Shown: one piece after another, positions 10,431-18,099 of the stretch
How positions within the stretch are numbered: position 1 is the stretch's first letter
Layout: each line of letters starts with the position of its first letter
From: Rhizobium rhizogenes NBRC 13257
GTDB taxonomy: Bacteria > Pseudomonadota > Alphaproteobacteria > Rhizobiales > Rhizobiaceae
Direction of reading: 5' to 3'
NCBI RefSeq assembly: GCF_000696095.1
Contig: NZ_BAYX01000005.1
Location: forward strand, 1 to 64,000
DNA: 64,000 bases
Translations under genes and position numbers: made by a program
The notes under the pieces: model-generated
Database searches by the model: none
The model's input: the letters and a program-made list of their open reading frames with translations, nothing else
Told to the model about the DNA's origin: nothing

Positions 10431-10748
10431 ATGACCGATACAAAAAGCGGTGCCCATCCGATCCGACGCGATCCCGCCATGCATCTTTTTGCCGTGGGAC
10501 AGGCCGTCTGGATAAGAAAGGCCCCCGGCATGGCCGCGCCCAAATTCAGAAGCACCTACCGTATCACCGGTACGCTGCCGCCGAGAGGCAATGTGCTGCA
10601 ATACCGCATCCGCAATGAGGACGAGCCTCATGAACGGGTAATGATGGAGGACCAGCTGGAATCGGCGCGCGCTTCATCCGGTGGCAGAGAGACCCTCATG
10701 GAGAAGACTTTCGGTCATGCTCAGGGAGCGAAACCATGGCTCTCGTGA
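10431..10748 (+). CDS. Small protein of unknown function, paired with the 85-residue gene
   Basis: This 105-residue basic protein has the core FAVGQAVWIRKAPGMAAPKF at about residues 20-39 and YRITGTLPPRGNVLQYRIRN after it. This is an SH3-like barrel pattern common in short conserved proteins of Rhizobiales. The last 25 residues (after LESARAS) look less ordered. It begins 2 bases after the stop of the preceding small gene, which indicates co-transcription and possibly translational coupling. The pattern VGQxVWIRK...YxITGxLP...YRIRNEDEPHERV suggests a nucleic-acid- or protein-binding fold, but this is inference only. Confidence 0.6.
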   Translation: MTDTKSGAHPIRRDPAMHLFAVGQAVWIRKAPGMAAPKFRSTYRITGTLPPRGNVLQYRIRNEDEPHERVMMEDQLESARASSGGRETLMEKTFGHAQGAKPWLS

Positions 10749-10831
10749 AACGAGAAAGCCAAACACGAAAAGTGCCGCCGAAATCTGAACGTCCACATGC
10801 TTGTTAGCCTTGCTGCACAGGAGCCCTCTTT

Positions 10832-11680
10832 ATGCTGATCCGCTACGGTTACGAAATGACCCTGACCTGCCAGCAGCCGACGGCCCTGGTTTGCCTGCTG
10901 TCGGTCCACGACGATCGCGCTGCGGATATCAGAGCGCCGGAAACTGTATTTACCACCCCCGACGTCCCGACATCGACGTACCATGATCTCTTTGGCAACC
11001 GGTGCCTCCGGCTTGTCGCACCGGTGGGTGACCTGACGATCTGGGGCGACGCCACGATCGAGGATGACGGCAAGACGGACAGGATACTGCCCGATGCTCG
11101 GGAGGTCCCGGTTTCCGATTTACCGGATGATTGTCTCGTCTATCTCATGGGCAGCCGCTATTGCGAAACCGATCGGCTGAGCCAATTTGCCTGGGATACG
11201 TTTGGCGCGACACCGCCCGGCTGGGCGCGCGTGCAGGCCATTTGCGATTTCGTTCACGGCCACATCCGCTTTGACTATATGCAGGCGCGATCGACGCGGA
11301 CGGCATTCGAGGCGTTCCACGAGCGTGTCGGCGTTTGCCGTGACTACGCACATCTGGCCGTCACGCTCTGCCGCTGCCTCAACATTCCCACCCGATATGT
11401 CAACGGCCATCTCGGTGACATCGGCGTTCCCGTCGTCGATCCGATGGATTTCAGTGCCTGGATGGAAGTCTTTCTCGATGGAACATGGCATACGTTCGAT
11501 CCGCGCAACAACAAGCCGCGGATCGGCCGTATCGTCGTGGCGCGGGGCCGCGATGCCGCCGATATCCCGCTCATCAATTCCTTCGGACCGCATGTGCTGA
11601 AGGCATTCCGGGTCTGGACCTACGAAGTGGAGAGCCTCAGCTCAGGAATGAGCGCACCCGCGTTCAATTCCGGGCAATGA
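10832..11680 (+). CDS. Transglutaminase-like domain protein
   Basis: This 282-residue protein has an N-terminal beta-rich part (residues 1-110) and a transglutaminase-like cysteine-protease fold after it, the usual layout of cytoplasmic bacterial transglutaminase-like proteins. The catalytic cysteine is in GVCRDYAHLAV at about residues 169-179, and the aspartate is in the TFDPRNN segment at about 226-232. The position that usually reads HAW reads DFSAWMEV here, so the expected catalytic histidine is a serine. I recall other bacterial members with the same change, but cannot confirm this. It may be a non-peptidase transferase, an inactive binding protein, or use another histidine. It stands alone between small genes and a DeoR regulator. 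Confidence 0.85.
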   Translation: MLIRYGYEMTLTCQQPTALVCLLSVHDDRAADIRAPETVFTTPDVPTSTYHDLFGNRCLRLVAPVGDLTIWGDATIEDDGKTDRILPDAREVPVSDLPDDCLVYLMGSRYCETDRLSQFAWDTFGATPPGWARVQAICDFVHGHIRFDYMQARSTRTAFEAFHERVGVCRDYAHLAVTLCRCLNIPTRYVNGHLGDIGVPVVDPMDFSAWMEVFLDGTWHTFDPRNNKPRIGRIVVARGRDAADIPLINSFGPHVLKAFRVWTYEVESLSSGMSAPAFNSGQ

Positions 11681-11902
11681 GACGTCGCTCCCAATTCTGT
11701 TGCGTTTGCTTTCGACGGCTCTCCACAAGCGTGAGCCGGAAGAGAGTGCTCGTTGTAGTGGAATAGTGCAGCGATCCGATTCCATAAAAAGTCTACTCGG
11801 CATCGACAGGAACATCTTGCTTTCATCTTTGGTCTGACGACAAATAAGGGTGTCTCGGACGGCGCATGATGTTGGGATTCGAGGTGCTGGACTTGGAATT
11901 AC

Positions 11903-12685
11903 GTGACGCCAATGGACTATAATCTGAAGAAAAGGGCGATCCGCCAACGGGCTTTACTGCGCCTCCTCGAAAAAACGGGCTATGCCTCGGTCGAGGAGTT
12001 GACGGCTGCACTTTCCGTCACGCCGCAGACGATCCGGCGCGACATTGCTGATCTGTCGGATAGTGGGAAGGTGCGCCGCTACCATGGCGGGGCCGCCCTT
12101 GCGAGTCCGATCGATCCTGGCACCTATCGTCAGCGGCGTGTCGACAAGGTTGACGTGAAGCGCCGGATTGCCCGCCGCGCGGCGGAGCTCGTGCCGAATG
12201 GCGCGACGCTTTTTCTCGACGCAGGCTCGACCTGCGAGGCGGTCGCGGAGGCGCTTGCCGAGCGTAAAGGATTGAAGGTTGTCACCTACAGTCTGCGCGC
12301 CGCGATGATCCTGATGGATCGAACGGATTTCACCATTGCCGTTCCGGGCGGTTTCGTCCGCCATGTGGATGGTAGCGTTATCGGCGATGCGATGGTCGAG
12401 TTCGTGCGGCGGTTCCGGTTCGATGTCGCGGTCATTGCCGTCAGCGGTATCGAAGAAGACGGCAGTATCGGGGACGACGATCAAAACGAAGTCGATATCG
12501 TGCGTGTCGCGATTGGCCAGGCTCGCTCCGTCATGCTCGTTGCCGATTCCAGCAAATTCCATCGAGCAGCACTCGTGTCGCTGGGATCGATCACGGAAGT
12601 TTCGGATTTTGTCACGGACTTGCCCCCGGACGGGGCTCTGGAGCGAGTGATCGGAGCTTCGGGCGTCCGGCTGCATATCGCCTGA
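11903..12685 (+). CDS. DeoR/GlpR-family transcriptional regulator
   Basis: This is a 260-residue sugar-phosphate-responsive repressor. The DeoR helix-turn-helix covers about residues 15-70 (SVEELTAALSVTPQTIRRDI, then LSDSGKVRRYHGGA). The C-terminal DeoRC sensor domain has the typical FLDAGSTCEAVAEAL segment at about 103-117, where the sugar-phosphate binds, and DDDQNEVD later. The frame opens at a GTG (11903) with GGA 5 bases upstream; an ATG at 11912 is the alternative start. No sugar transport or metabolism operon is adjacent, so the regulated genes lie elsewhere. A strong intrinsic terminator follows. Confidence 0.88.
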   Translation: MTPMDYNLKKRAIRQRALLRLLEKTGYASVEELTAALSVTPQTIRRDIADLSDSGKVRRYHGGAALASPIDPGTYRQRRVDKVDVKRRIARRAAELVPNGATLFLDAGSTCEAVAEALAERKGLKVVTYSLRAAMILMDRTDFTIAVPGGFVRHVDGSVIGDAMVEFVRRFRFDVAVIAVSGIEEDGSIGDDDQNEVDIVRVAIGQARSVMLVADSSKFHRAALVSLGSITEVSDFVTDLPPDGALERVIGASGVRLHIA

Positions 12686-12715
12686 AATCATTTGAACTGA
12701 CTGAGCGAGCGGTTG

Positions 12716-12750
12716 ATCCAGCGCGGAAAATCTCTGCGCCGGATTTTTTT
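12716..12750 (+). terminator. Intrinsic terminator after the deoR-type gene
   Basis: Arms ATCCAGCGC and GCGCCGGAT (one mismatch) enclose an 11-base loop and are followed by seven T. The hairpin begins about 30 bases after the stop codon. Confidence 0.8.
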
Positions 12751-12912
12751 GTTGTAAAACGAAAATTTTATGTTCTTAAATAAACAAAAAATAAAAACTA
12801 CACATTTAGTGTGATAATGTTGGCAAGGAAGTGGACGGTGGGGCGTCTCTGGATAAGCGCGACGGCAATATTGCCCAGCGCTTTCATCTCATTCTAGTTC
12901 GGGAACACCGGA

Positions 12913-13908
12913 ATGCAGCGCGAGAAACCTGGTTCGTCCTTAACCTTCAGGGGCAACGACGCGGATGAATTTTCTGAGATACTGAGCCGTTGCAAGGCTC
13001 CAGCAAGGGTCGAGGCCCTGCGCGATGCGGGATTTTCCGCCGAATATGATTTCGTTGCCGCCGAGGCACTTGGCGTTGGTCGCGCAGCATATCAGGGGGG
13101 GCTGAGGTTTCACCAGAAGGCTGAGGACAGCAAGTTTCTGATCTACGTCCCACTCTCGGGCGCGGCAATGATATCGTCGTCCAATCGGCACCATGTTTCC
13201 GAACCCGGCAAAGGCACGATCATCGATATGACCAGCCTGTCTGATGTCGTGATCGAGGGGGACCGCGAGCATCTTTCGCTGATTATCAATCAGAACGAGG
13301 TTGTCCGGCTACTGTCCGCCATGCTGGAGCAACCCATCTCTGGCTCGATCGATCTTGCGCCCGAATTCGACCTGCGCCTTGAGGCCGGACTGGCCTTTTC
13401 CCGCGTGACAACAATTCTGGCGACCGGATTGAATGACGACGCCTCCCTGCTGCAATCGCCGGCCGCCCTTTCCTGTCTGTCCACGGGATTGATCCACCTG
13501 CTGCTTGAAAACGTGCCGCATCGTTTTTCAGGCGCGTTGGCCCGGCAGCCGGCGTTGCCATCTCCCCGGCATATCCGACGTGCCATCGATTTCATGCAGG
13601 CCAATCTCTCGCAGCCGATCTCGATCGGCGACATAGCGCAGGCTTCCCAGGTTGGCATTCGATCGCTGCAGGAAGGCTTCAAGCGTTTCAAGGGGATGTC
13701 CCCCATGGCCTATCTGACCAATCTGCGCATGGAGGCTGCGCATCGGGATCTCATCATGGCAAATCCCGCGACATCCGTCGCTGCCATAGCGCAGAAGTGG
13801 GGTTTCACCCATCTGGGCCGCTTCTCGGGCGATTACAGGAAGAGTTATGGCTGTCTGCCGTCGCATACATTGCGATCCGGGCATTCAGTGGGCGCCGATG
13901 GCCGCTGA
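12913..13908 (+). CDS. AraC-family transcriptional activator (paralog 1)
   Basis: This 331-residue regulator has an N-terminal cupin-like AraC_binding_2 domain (residues 1-200) and a C-terminal pair of helix-turn-helix motifs (about 215-320). These include the PRHIRRAIDFMQANLSQPIS helix, SLQEGFKRFKGMSPMAYL and AIAQKWGFTHLGRFSGDYRK. Its C-terminal half closely matches the neighbouring convergent paralog. It lies about 1.4 kb upstream of the T3SS operon and no TtsI-like regulator is seen, so a role in T3SS control is possible; AraC proteins drive T3SS genes in many bacteria. The 227 bases upstream are very AT-rich. Confidence 0.88.
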   Translation: MQREKPGSSLTFRGNDADEFSEILSRCKAPARVEALRDAGFSAEYDFVAAEALGVGRAAYQGGLRFHQKAEDSKFLIYVPLSGAAMISSSNRHHVSEPGKGTIIDMTSLSDVVIEGDREHLSLIINQNEVVRLLSAMLEQPISGSIDLAPEFDLRLEAGLAFSRVTTILATGLNDDASLLQSPAALSCLSTGLIHLLLENVPHRFSGALARQPALPSPRHIRRAIDFMQANLSQPISIGDIAQASQVGIRSLQEGFKRFKGMSPMAYLTNLRMEAAHRDLIMANPATSVAAIAQKWGFTHLGRFSGDYRKSYGCLPSHTLRSGHSVGADGR

Positions 13909-13920
13909 AACCGGCATGGA

Positions 13921-14901
13921 TTATCGTCGCAGGGTCTGCGACGGCAATTGGCCGAATCGAAGCCTGTAGTCGACGGCAAAACGACCGAAATGGGTGAAGC
14001 CCCATTTCAGGGCGATTGCCGCGACAGTCAGTCCCGGCGTTGCTTCCTGAAGTTCCCTATGGGCGGCTTCCAGTCGAAGATGCTGGAGGTATGCCATGGG
14101 CGTCGTCATTTTGAAGTCCCGGAAACCCTTCTGAAGCGACCGCACACTGACGTTGCATACCGCCGCCATGTCGGCAATCGAGAGCGGCCGCATAAGGTTG
14201 GCCTGCATGAAGTCGATGGCACGCCTGACATGGCGTGGCGCCGGCGCCGGGGCTATCCTGGCAAGTGCCTCTGAAAAGCGATGCGGCACGGTCTCCAGAA
14301 TGAGGTTGGTTATGGCGCCTGTCAGGTTTGACAATGCGAGAGGCGATTGGCGCAAGGCTGTATCCTGCGCCAACCCGCTAAAGGTTGCTTCAGCCAGATC
14401 CTGCAATATCCGCCCCGGACCGGCGGCCAGATCGATATCGGGATGGAAGTTAAGATTGCCGCCGACAGGTGTTTCCAGCAGTCCGCTGAGCCGGTTGATC
14501 ATCTCATTTCGATCATGGATCACGATCAGATGCTGTCGCGGCCCCATGATGTGCATGTCGCCATACGGTATTCCATTGGTAATGAAGCCGCGCCCCGGCC
14601 TTGAGCCAAACGTCTCCTTGCTGGTGTTGAAACTTGCCTCTCCGCTCAAGGGAATGAACATCAGGAACTTGCCGCTATCTGTCTCACGCGTCAGTCGAAA
14701 ATCGCCGTCATAGGTGCACAGGCCGAAAGAGATTGAACCGGCGGATGCGAATTCGCATCGGTAGGAGATGGTCTTCTTTGCGGTGGTTTTGACCCTTATC
14801 GTCGATGCCGGCGTTGAAAGCGCCTCTGATAATCCATCCGGATCTTTCCCGCTGTAGCGAAGGCTTCCTTCGGTCATCGCCGGTTTCAATGGTAACTTCA
14901 T
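13921..14901 (-). CDS. AraC-family transcriptional activator (paralog 2)
   Basis: This 326-residue protein has the same domain layout as the neighbour at 12913. Its C-terminal DNA-binding region (PRHVRRAIDFMQANLMRPLS, SLQKGFRDFKMTTPMAYL, AIALKWGFTHFGRFAVDYRL) aligns almost residue for residue with paralog 1. The N-terminal domains are more divergent (for example LMFIPLSGEASF against LIYVPLSGAAMI). The two genes converge with 12 bases between their stop codons, the mark of an inverted duplication. Its start faces the 440-base AT-rich region that precedes the T3SS operon, so the two units are divergent and could share control sites. Confidence 0.88.
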   Translation of the reverse strand: MKLPLKPAMTEGSLRYSGKDPDGLSEALSTPASTIRVKTTAKKTISYRCEFASAGSISFGLCTYDGDFRLTRETDSGKFLMFIPLSGEASFNTSKETFGSRPGRGFITNGIPYGDMHIMGPRQHLIVIHDRNEMINRLSGLLETPVGGNLNFHPDIDLAAGPGRILQDLAEATFSGLAQDTALRQSPLALSNLTGAITNLILETVPHRFSEALARIAPAPAPRHVRRAIDFMQANLMRPLSIADMAAVCNVSVRSLQKGFRDFKMTTPMAYLQHLRLEAAHRELQEATPGLTVAAIALKWGFTHFGRFAVDYRLRFGQLPSQTLRR

Positions 14902-15342
14902 GCCTTGCCTCGTATGCCGGAGCGCCCATCAATGGCGATAGGGTTCATTGATGCCCCTCATGCCTAGGGTGCGCCCTGTAAACGCTGCGTAAATGGCGCC
15001 CGCGGACGCATATTCAATTGGAATATGGGTAAACGGATTGTTCGGCAGCCCAGTCTGGCATTTCGAAACAAGAATTCGATATCATCAACAAAGAATAATA
15101 AAGCAAATATTTGCGCGTTTTACGGATATAATCTTCGCTTTTTGGATTATATGTGTCTTATTGTTGTAGTTTTTAAACAAGAATCCAATTTTGGCACAGG
15201 CTTGGCGAAAAGATGCATCATTGATGCTCCATAATTTGCCATGGTTTTTAATTATCTATTATAATTAATGAATTGACACCATGATTTTGGCGAAATATTA
15301 CCTGATGCAGCATTGATCAGCTCTTCCAGATGGAGAACGTGC
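14902..15342. promoter_or_regulatory. AT-rich divergent control region between araC paralog 2 and the T3SS operon
   Basis: There is no supported gene in these 441 bases. Three inverted repeats stand out: 15009-15027 (CATATTC, 5 bases, GAATATG), 15126-15152 (ATATAATC, 11 bases, GATTATAT) and 15248-15268 (TTAATTAT, 5 bases, ATAATTAA). The last abuts a good sigma-70-like promoter. The AT content is far above the flanking genes, as expected for sites of H-NS-like or Ros/MucR regulators that control rhizobial accessory genes. I see no tts-box. Confidence 0.5.
15273..15301 (+). promoter_or_regulatory. Probable promoter of the T3SS forward operon
   Basis: TTGACA at 15273-15278 and TATTAC at 15296-15301 are separated by 17 bases, close to the sigma-70 ideal, with a start expected near 15308. 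An inverted repeat (15248-15268) lies 4 bases upstream of the -35, a usual place for an activator or repressor. The first gene starts at 15343 after a GGAGAA ribosome site. Confidence 0.6.
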
Positions 15343-15585
15343 ATGGCGATTGAAGCGGTAACCTCAAGTCCGGCGACGGTTCCAGCCACGCCTGCGGATG
15401 CTCCCGGCTCCACGTCGTTAAGCACCAGCGACACGACGAAGAAGGTTGATCCCAATAGCGAGAAAGAGGTCCTGAATGCTGCGGTTGAAGCGTTTTTGCC
15501 GAGCATGGTTTCCAACACGCTGATGCTCAACAACACGCTTTTCAACTTTGCGAAGGACGCCATCGACGAGGGCGATCAGGAATAG
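15343..15585 (+). CDS. Small T3SS-associated protein, first gene of the operon
   Basis: This 80-residue protein has a Pro/Ser/Thr-rich, probably disordered N-terminus (residues 1-35). The C-terminal helical region is amphipathic (LNAAVEAFLPSMVSNTLMLN) and is followed by NNTLFNFAKDAIDEGDQE. It has no cysteine and no signal peptide. This composition is typical of type III secreted structural proteins such as pilins, rod helpers or early substrates, and it takes the place before the sctI-type gene where plant-type systems carry hrpA/hrpZ-like genes. The ATG at 15343 with GGAGAA just upstream is preferred to the ATG at 15313. It could be a second pilin-like subunit; I do not recognise a named family. 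Confidence 0.6.
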   Translation: MAIEAVTSSPATVPATPADAPGSTSLSTSDTTKKVDPNSEKEVLNAAVEAFLPSMVSNTLMLNNTLFNFAKDAIDEGDQE

Positions 15586-15642
15586 TCCTCCGGCCTCGCT
15601 TTCACTGACCAAGCGGATCGTATTGCGTACAAGGAGTTTCCG

Positions 15643-16110
15643 ATGAGTGGTGATGCCCTTCCCAGAGGTGCCTTGGTTCCTCCTGCCGATGCGATCGGAT
15701 CCGGAGCGCCCTTGCAGACGGTGGAGACCGTTTCGCTCCGGATCGGAGCTGATCGGGAGAGCCTTCAAGTCGAACAGTCGGTCTCGCCTGGCATACAGTT
15801 GCGCAAGATCATGCCGGGCAGCGAGGCGGCCCCGGCATTCGATCCCACGCCGATCGAGACGAAGACTTCGAGTTTCCTCGATCGCATTACTTCTTTCATC
15901 ATGCCGAAGGGTACGGTGCCCGAAACGCCGCTGGTGCGGTTCGTCGAGAAACCGGGTGAGGCCAATGGCCACCCGGCGAAGACGGAGAACCTGGAGAGCG
16001 CCATCGACAGGCTGGAAAAGTCTCAGCAATTCGCCACCGGCACGACGCTCATCTCCTCTCTCACGCAATCTGTCATGTCGTCCTCTAAGCGGCTGACGCA
16101 AGGCCAATGA
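15643..16110 (+). CDS. T3SS inner rod protein candidate (SctI/NopB position)
   Basis: This 155-residue protein is encoded directly before rhcJ, the position of nopB in rhizobia and hrpB in Pseudomonas. The N-terminal 60 residues are low in complexity. The C-terminus (LEKSQQFATGTTLISSLTQS, then VMSSSKRLTQGQ) has the helix and terminal QGQ-like ending typical of SctI rod proteins, which connect the export gate to the needle. An AAGGAG ribosome site precedes the ATG, and its stop codon overlaps the rhcJ start (ATGA). Sequence similarity to named proteins is weak, as usual for this family, so the call rests on position and the C-terminal pattern. Confidence 0.6.
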   Translation: MSGDALPRGALVPPADAIGSGAPLQTVETVSLRIGADRESLQVEQSVSPGIQLRKIMPGSEAAPAFDPTPIETKTSSFLDRITSFIMPKGTVPETPLVRFVEKPGEANGHPAKTENLESAIDRLEKSQQFATGTTLISSLTQSVMSSSKRLTQGQ

Positions 16111-16922
16111 GTGATTCGACCGTGGTGATGCCCTTTCCGCTCTCATCGTCATTCCTGCGCCGCGCGGCGGGAATCCTCTCCGTTCTCGTCTGTGCTGCCT
16201 TTCTGTCGGCCTGCAGTGAGGATGTCCTGACCGGCCTTGATCAGCGGGACGCGCGCGATGCGCAAGTGCTGCTGGAGCGTGCCGGCATCCGTGCTACGGT
16301 GACGGGCGAGAAGGGCGATGTTTTCAAGATCGCAGTTGATGAAACCGATCATGCGCGGGCAATCGAGCTGCTCTCCGACGCGGGTCTGCCGCGCCTGCCG
16401 CATCGCACGATGGCGGAGCTGTTTCCCGGCGACGGATTTCTGGTCACGCCGCTCGAGCAGAAGGCCAGGATGACCTATGCGGTCGAGCAGCAGCTTGGCG
16501 AGACGCTATCGGCATTGGATGGCGTCGCCTCCGCCCGGGTGCATATCGTGCTTCCGGAAGACAATGGGCGGGGTCTCATCAAGGAAAAGGCGCGTGCCTC
16601 GGCGCTGTTGCAATACCGACCCGGTGCCAATCTGGTTGATATTGAGATGAAGAGCCGGTCCTTGCTGCTCAACAGCGTTCGGGGTCTCGCCTACGAAGAT
16701 GTATCGGTGGTGGTCAGCCCCTGGTCGGAGATCGGCTCCCTCGCTGGAGCCGCGCCGGCCGGTGCCGAACCCAAGGAGGCGGCCGCGCAGGTCGCGATCG
16801 CAACTGCGACGCACGGGCTGGCCTCCTTTCTGGATTATCGCACTCTTTCGATCGCAGGCTCAGCCTTGCTGGCGATTGCCGCCAGTCTCATTCTTCTCCT
16901 CCCGCGACGGAAGGAAAGCTGA
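16107..16922 (+). CDS. rhcJ: T3SS inner membrane ring lipoprotein RhcJ (SctJ/NolT)
   Basis: This 271-residue protein forms the inner ring of the basal body. A signal sequence ends in the lipobox LSAC (cysteine near residue 36). The ring-building domain has the family features LTGLDQRDARDAQVLLERAG, an ARVHIVLPEDN segment near residue 145 and a C-terminal membrane helix (about 242-264) before the basic RRKES tail. The long N-terminal extension before the hydrophobic segment is normal for some members. It overlaps the previous gene by 4 bases and its stop overlaps nolU, so translation is coupled through this part of the operon. Confidence 0.93.
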   Translation: MSDSTVVMPFPLSSSFLRRAAGILSVLVCAAFLSACSEDVLTGLDQRDARDAQVLLERAGIRATVTGEKGDVFKIAVDETDHARAIELLSDAGLPRLPHRTMAELFPGDGFLVTPLEQKARMTYAVEQQLGETLSALDGVASARVHIVLPEDNGRGLIKEKARASALLQYRPGANLVDIEMKSRSLLLNSVRGLAYEDVSVVVSPWSEIGSLAGAAPAGAEPKEAAAQVAIATATHGLASFLDYRTLSIAGSALLAIAASLILLLPRRKES

Positions 16923-17539
16923 TGACGCGGGCGGGAAGCCATGGCGAACAGGCAGCGCTTAGGGATGTGGCGGTTCGCCGGGCAGCACTCGCAGGAGCTG
17001 GCTGTGGAGCAAGGTGGTTGAGCGAAATCGATGCCGACCTTCTGCGCCGTCTGGATGCGACACCGAGGCTGCAGTCACGCCTGTTCCATGCACGCGCCGA
17101 GATCGGTGGCGATCCCGCCTGTCTGCCGGTGGAGGCCGGTCATCTGCTGACGCTTTTACCGCAAATGCAGCGGAAGGCGGCGCTGTCAGCAGGCCTGACC
17201 TATCACCTCGCCGCCGCCGGTCCTGTGCTGAGCAAGGACAAAGTGGCGGCGCTGACCGCCATCTTCGGTGACGATGTTCTGGCATTCGCCTTCGGCCACG
17301 CTCATCTGTCTGCGCCGGCGCCTGTCTTGCTCGGTTTCGAGGACGAGGAGGTCCGGCGGCTTGTCGAAGCGGATGGCTGGGCGATACTCGGTCTTTGGCT
17401 GGCCGACAGTGGGTTGGCGCCGATCTGGCTTGGTGATTGGGAAAGCAGGCGGGACGGCGGCTCGATATCGCTGATCCGCTCCGCCGCACTTGCCATCGGC
17501 AAGGCCGTTGCGATCGTTCAGTGGGAGAGCCGGCAGTGA
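16922..17539 (+). CDS. nolU: T3SS sorting platform protein NolU (SctK)
   Basis: This 205-residue soluble protein lies between rhcJ and nolV, exactly where rhizobia carry nolU. SctK proteins join the cytoplasmic sorting platform to the inner ring. I see the leucine-rich helical segments expected (for example VEAGHLLTLLPQMQRKAALS near residue 75) and the FGDDVLAFAF and GLWLADSGLAPIWLG stretches resembling NolU-type proteins. SctK sequences diverge strongly, so the call depends largely on context. The stop overlaps the nolV start by 3 bases. Confidence 0.75.
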   Translation: MTRAGSHGEQAALRDVAVRRAALAGAGCGARWLSEIDADLLRRLDATPRLQSRLFHARAEIGGDPACLPVEAGHLLTLLPQMQRKAALSAGLTYHLAAAGPVLSKDKVAALTAIFGDDVLAFAFGHAHLSAPAPVLLGFEDEEVRRLVEADGWAILGLWLADSGLAPIWLGDWESRRDGGSISLIRSAALAIGKAVAIVQWESRQ

Positions 17540-18099
17540 CACCAGCCCCCTTTAACCAACGGCGGATCATACCAGCGGCCGAGTTCGGGCAGATCCGCGA
17601 TGCCGCGGATCTTGTCGCTGCCGCCCTTCAGTCCGCAGCGGACATGCATGTAAAGGCGGAAGACGAGCGGCAGGAAGCACGGAAATCCGGCTATCAGGAC
17701 GGATTTGCAGACGGTTTGCGCAAGGCTTCCGAGGCTCTTGCCGAAGCCACCGGCAAGGCCGAGAGGGAGCTGGGTGACCTGGACCATTGGATCGGCCCGG
17801 TCGTGCTGAAGGCTGTAGCACAGATCGTCGGCTCCATGGACATGGATGATCGCATTCGCCGGATCATCGCCCGGGCAATTGCCGATACGGCCGCCACGCA
17901 GACGGTCAGTCTTTATGTGGCGCCGGAAGATGAGGCGCTGGTGCGCCGTGCCGCCGAAGGGTTGAACCATTCGTTCGATATCCTCGTCGACCCCCTGTTG
18001 TCCGGACAGGAGATGGTAATGGAGACATCGATGAGCCGAGCCCATATCGGCATGCGCGAACAGATCATCGCGCTCGTGGAGGCCGCAGGCCGTGGTTGA
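17536..18099 (+). CDS. nolV: T3SS stator/ATPase regulator NolV (SctL)
   Basis: This 187-residue protein is an FliH/SctL-type peripheral stalk that binds and controls the ATPase RhcN. The frame opens further upstream, but the GTG at 17536 is chosen because it overlaps the nolU stop (GTGA) with GGGAGAG upstream and gives the normal family length. A charged helical region occupies residues 35-85 (VKAEDERQEARKSGYQDGFA, then KASEALAEATGKAEREL). The C-terminal domain holds VAQIVGSMDMDD and the VDPLLSGQEMVMET segment of the family. It overlaps the rhcN start by 8 bases. Confidence 0.85.
   Translation: MTPAPFNQRRIIPAAEFGQIRDAADLVAAALQSAADMHVKAEDERQEARKSGYQDGFADGLRKASEALAEATGKAERELGDLDHWIGPVVLKAVAQIVGSMDMDDRIRRIIARAIADTAATQTVSLYVAPEDEALVRRAAEGLNHSFDILVDPLLSGQEMVMETSMSRAHIGMREQIIALVEAAGRG

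Noticed and set aside
15048..15080. Possible PIP box (TTCG, about 16 bases, TTCG) upstream of the T3SS operon
   Set aside because: The spacing between TTCG and TTCG is 17 rather than 16 and the HrpX/HrpB context is lacking, so it is probably chance.
15025..15234. A 69-residue open frame in the T3SS leader
   Set aside because: No ribosome site, AT-driven composition and no resemblance to a protein.
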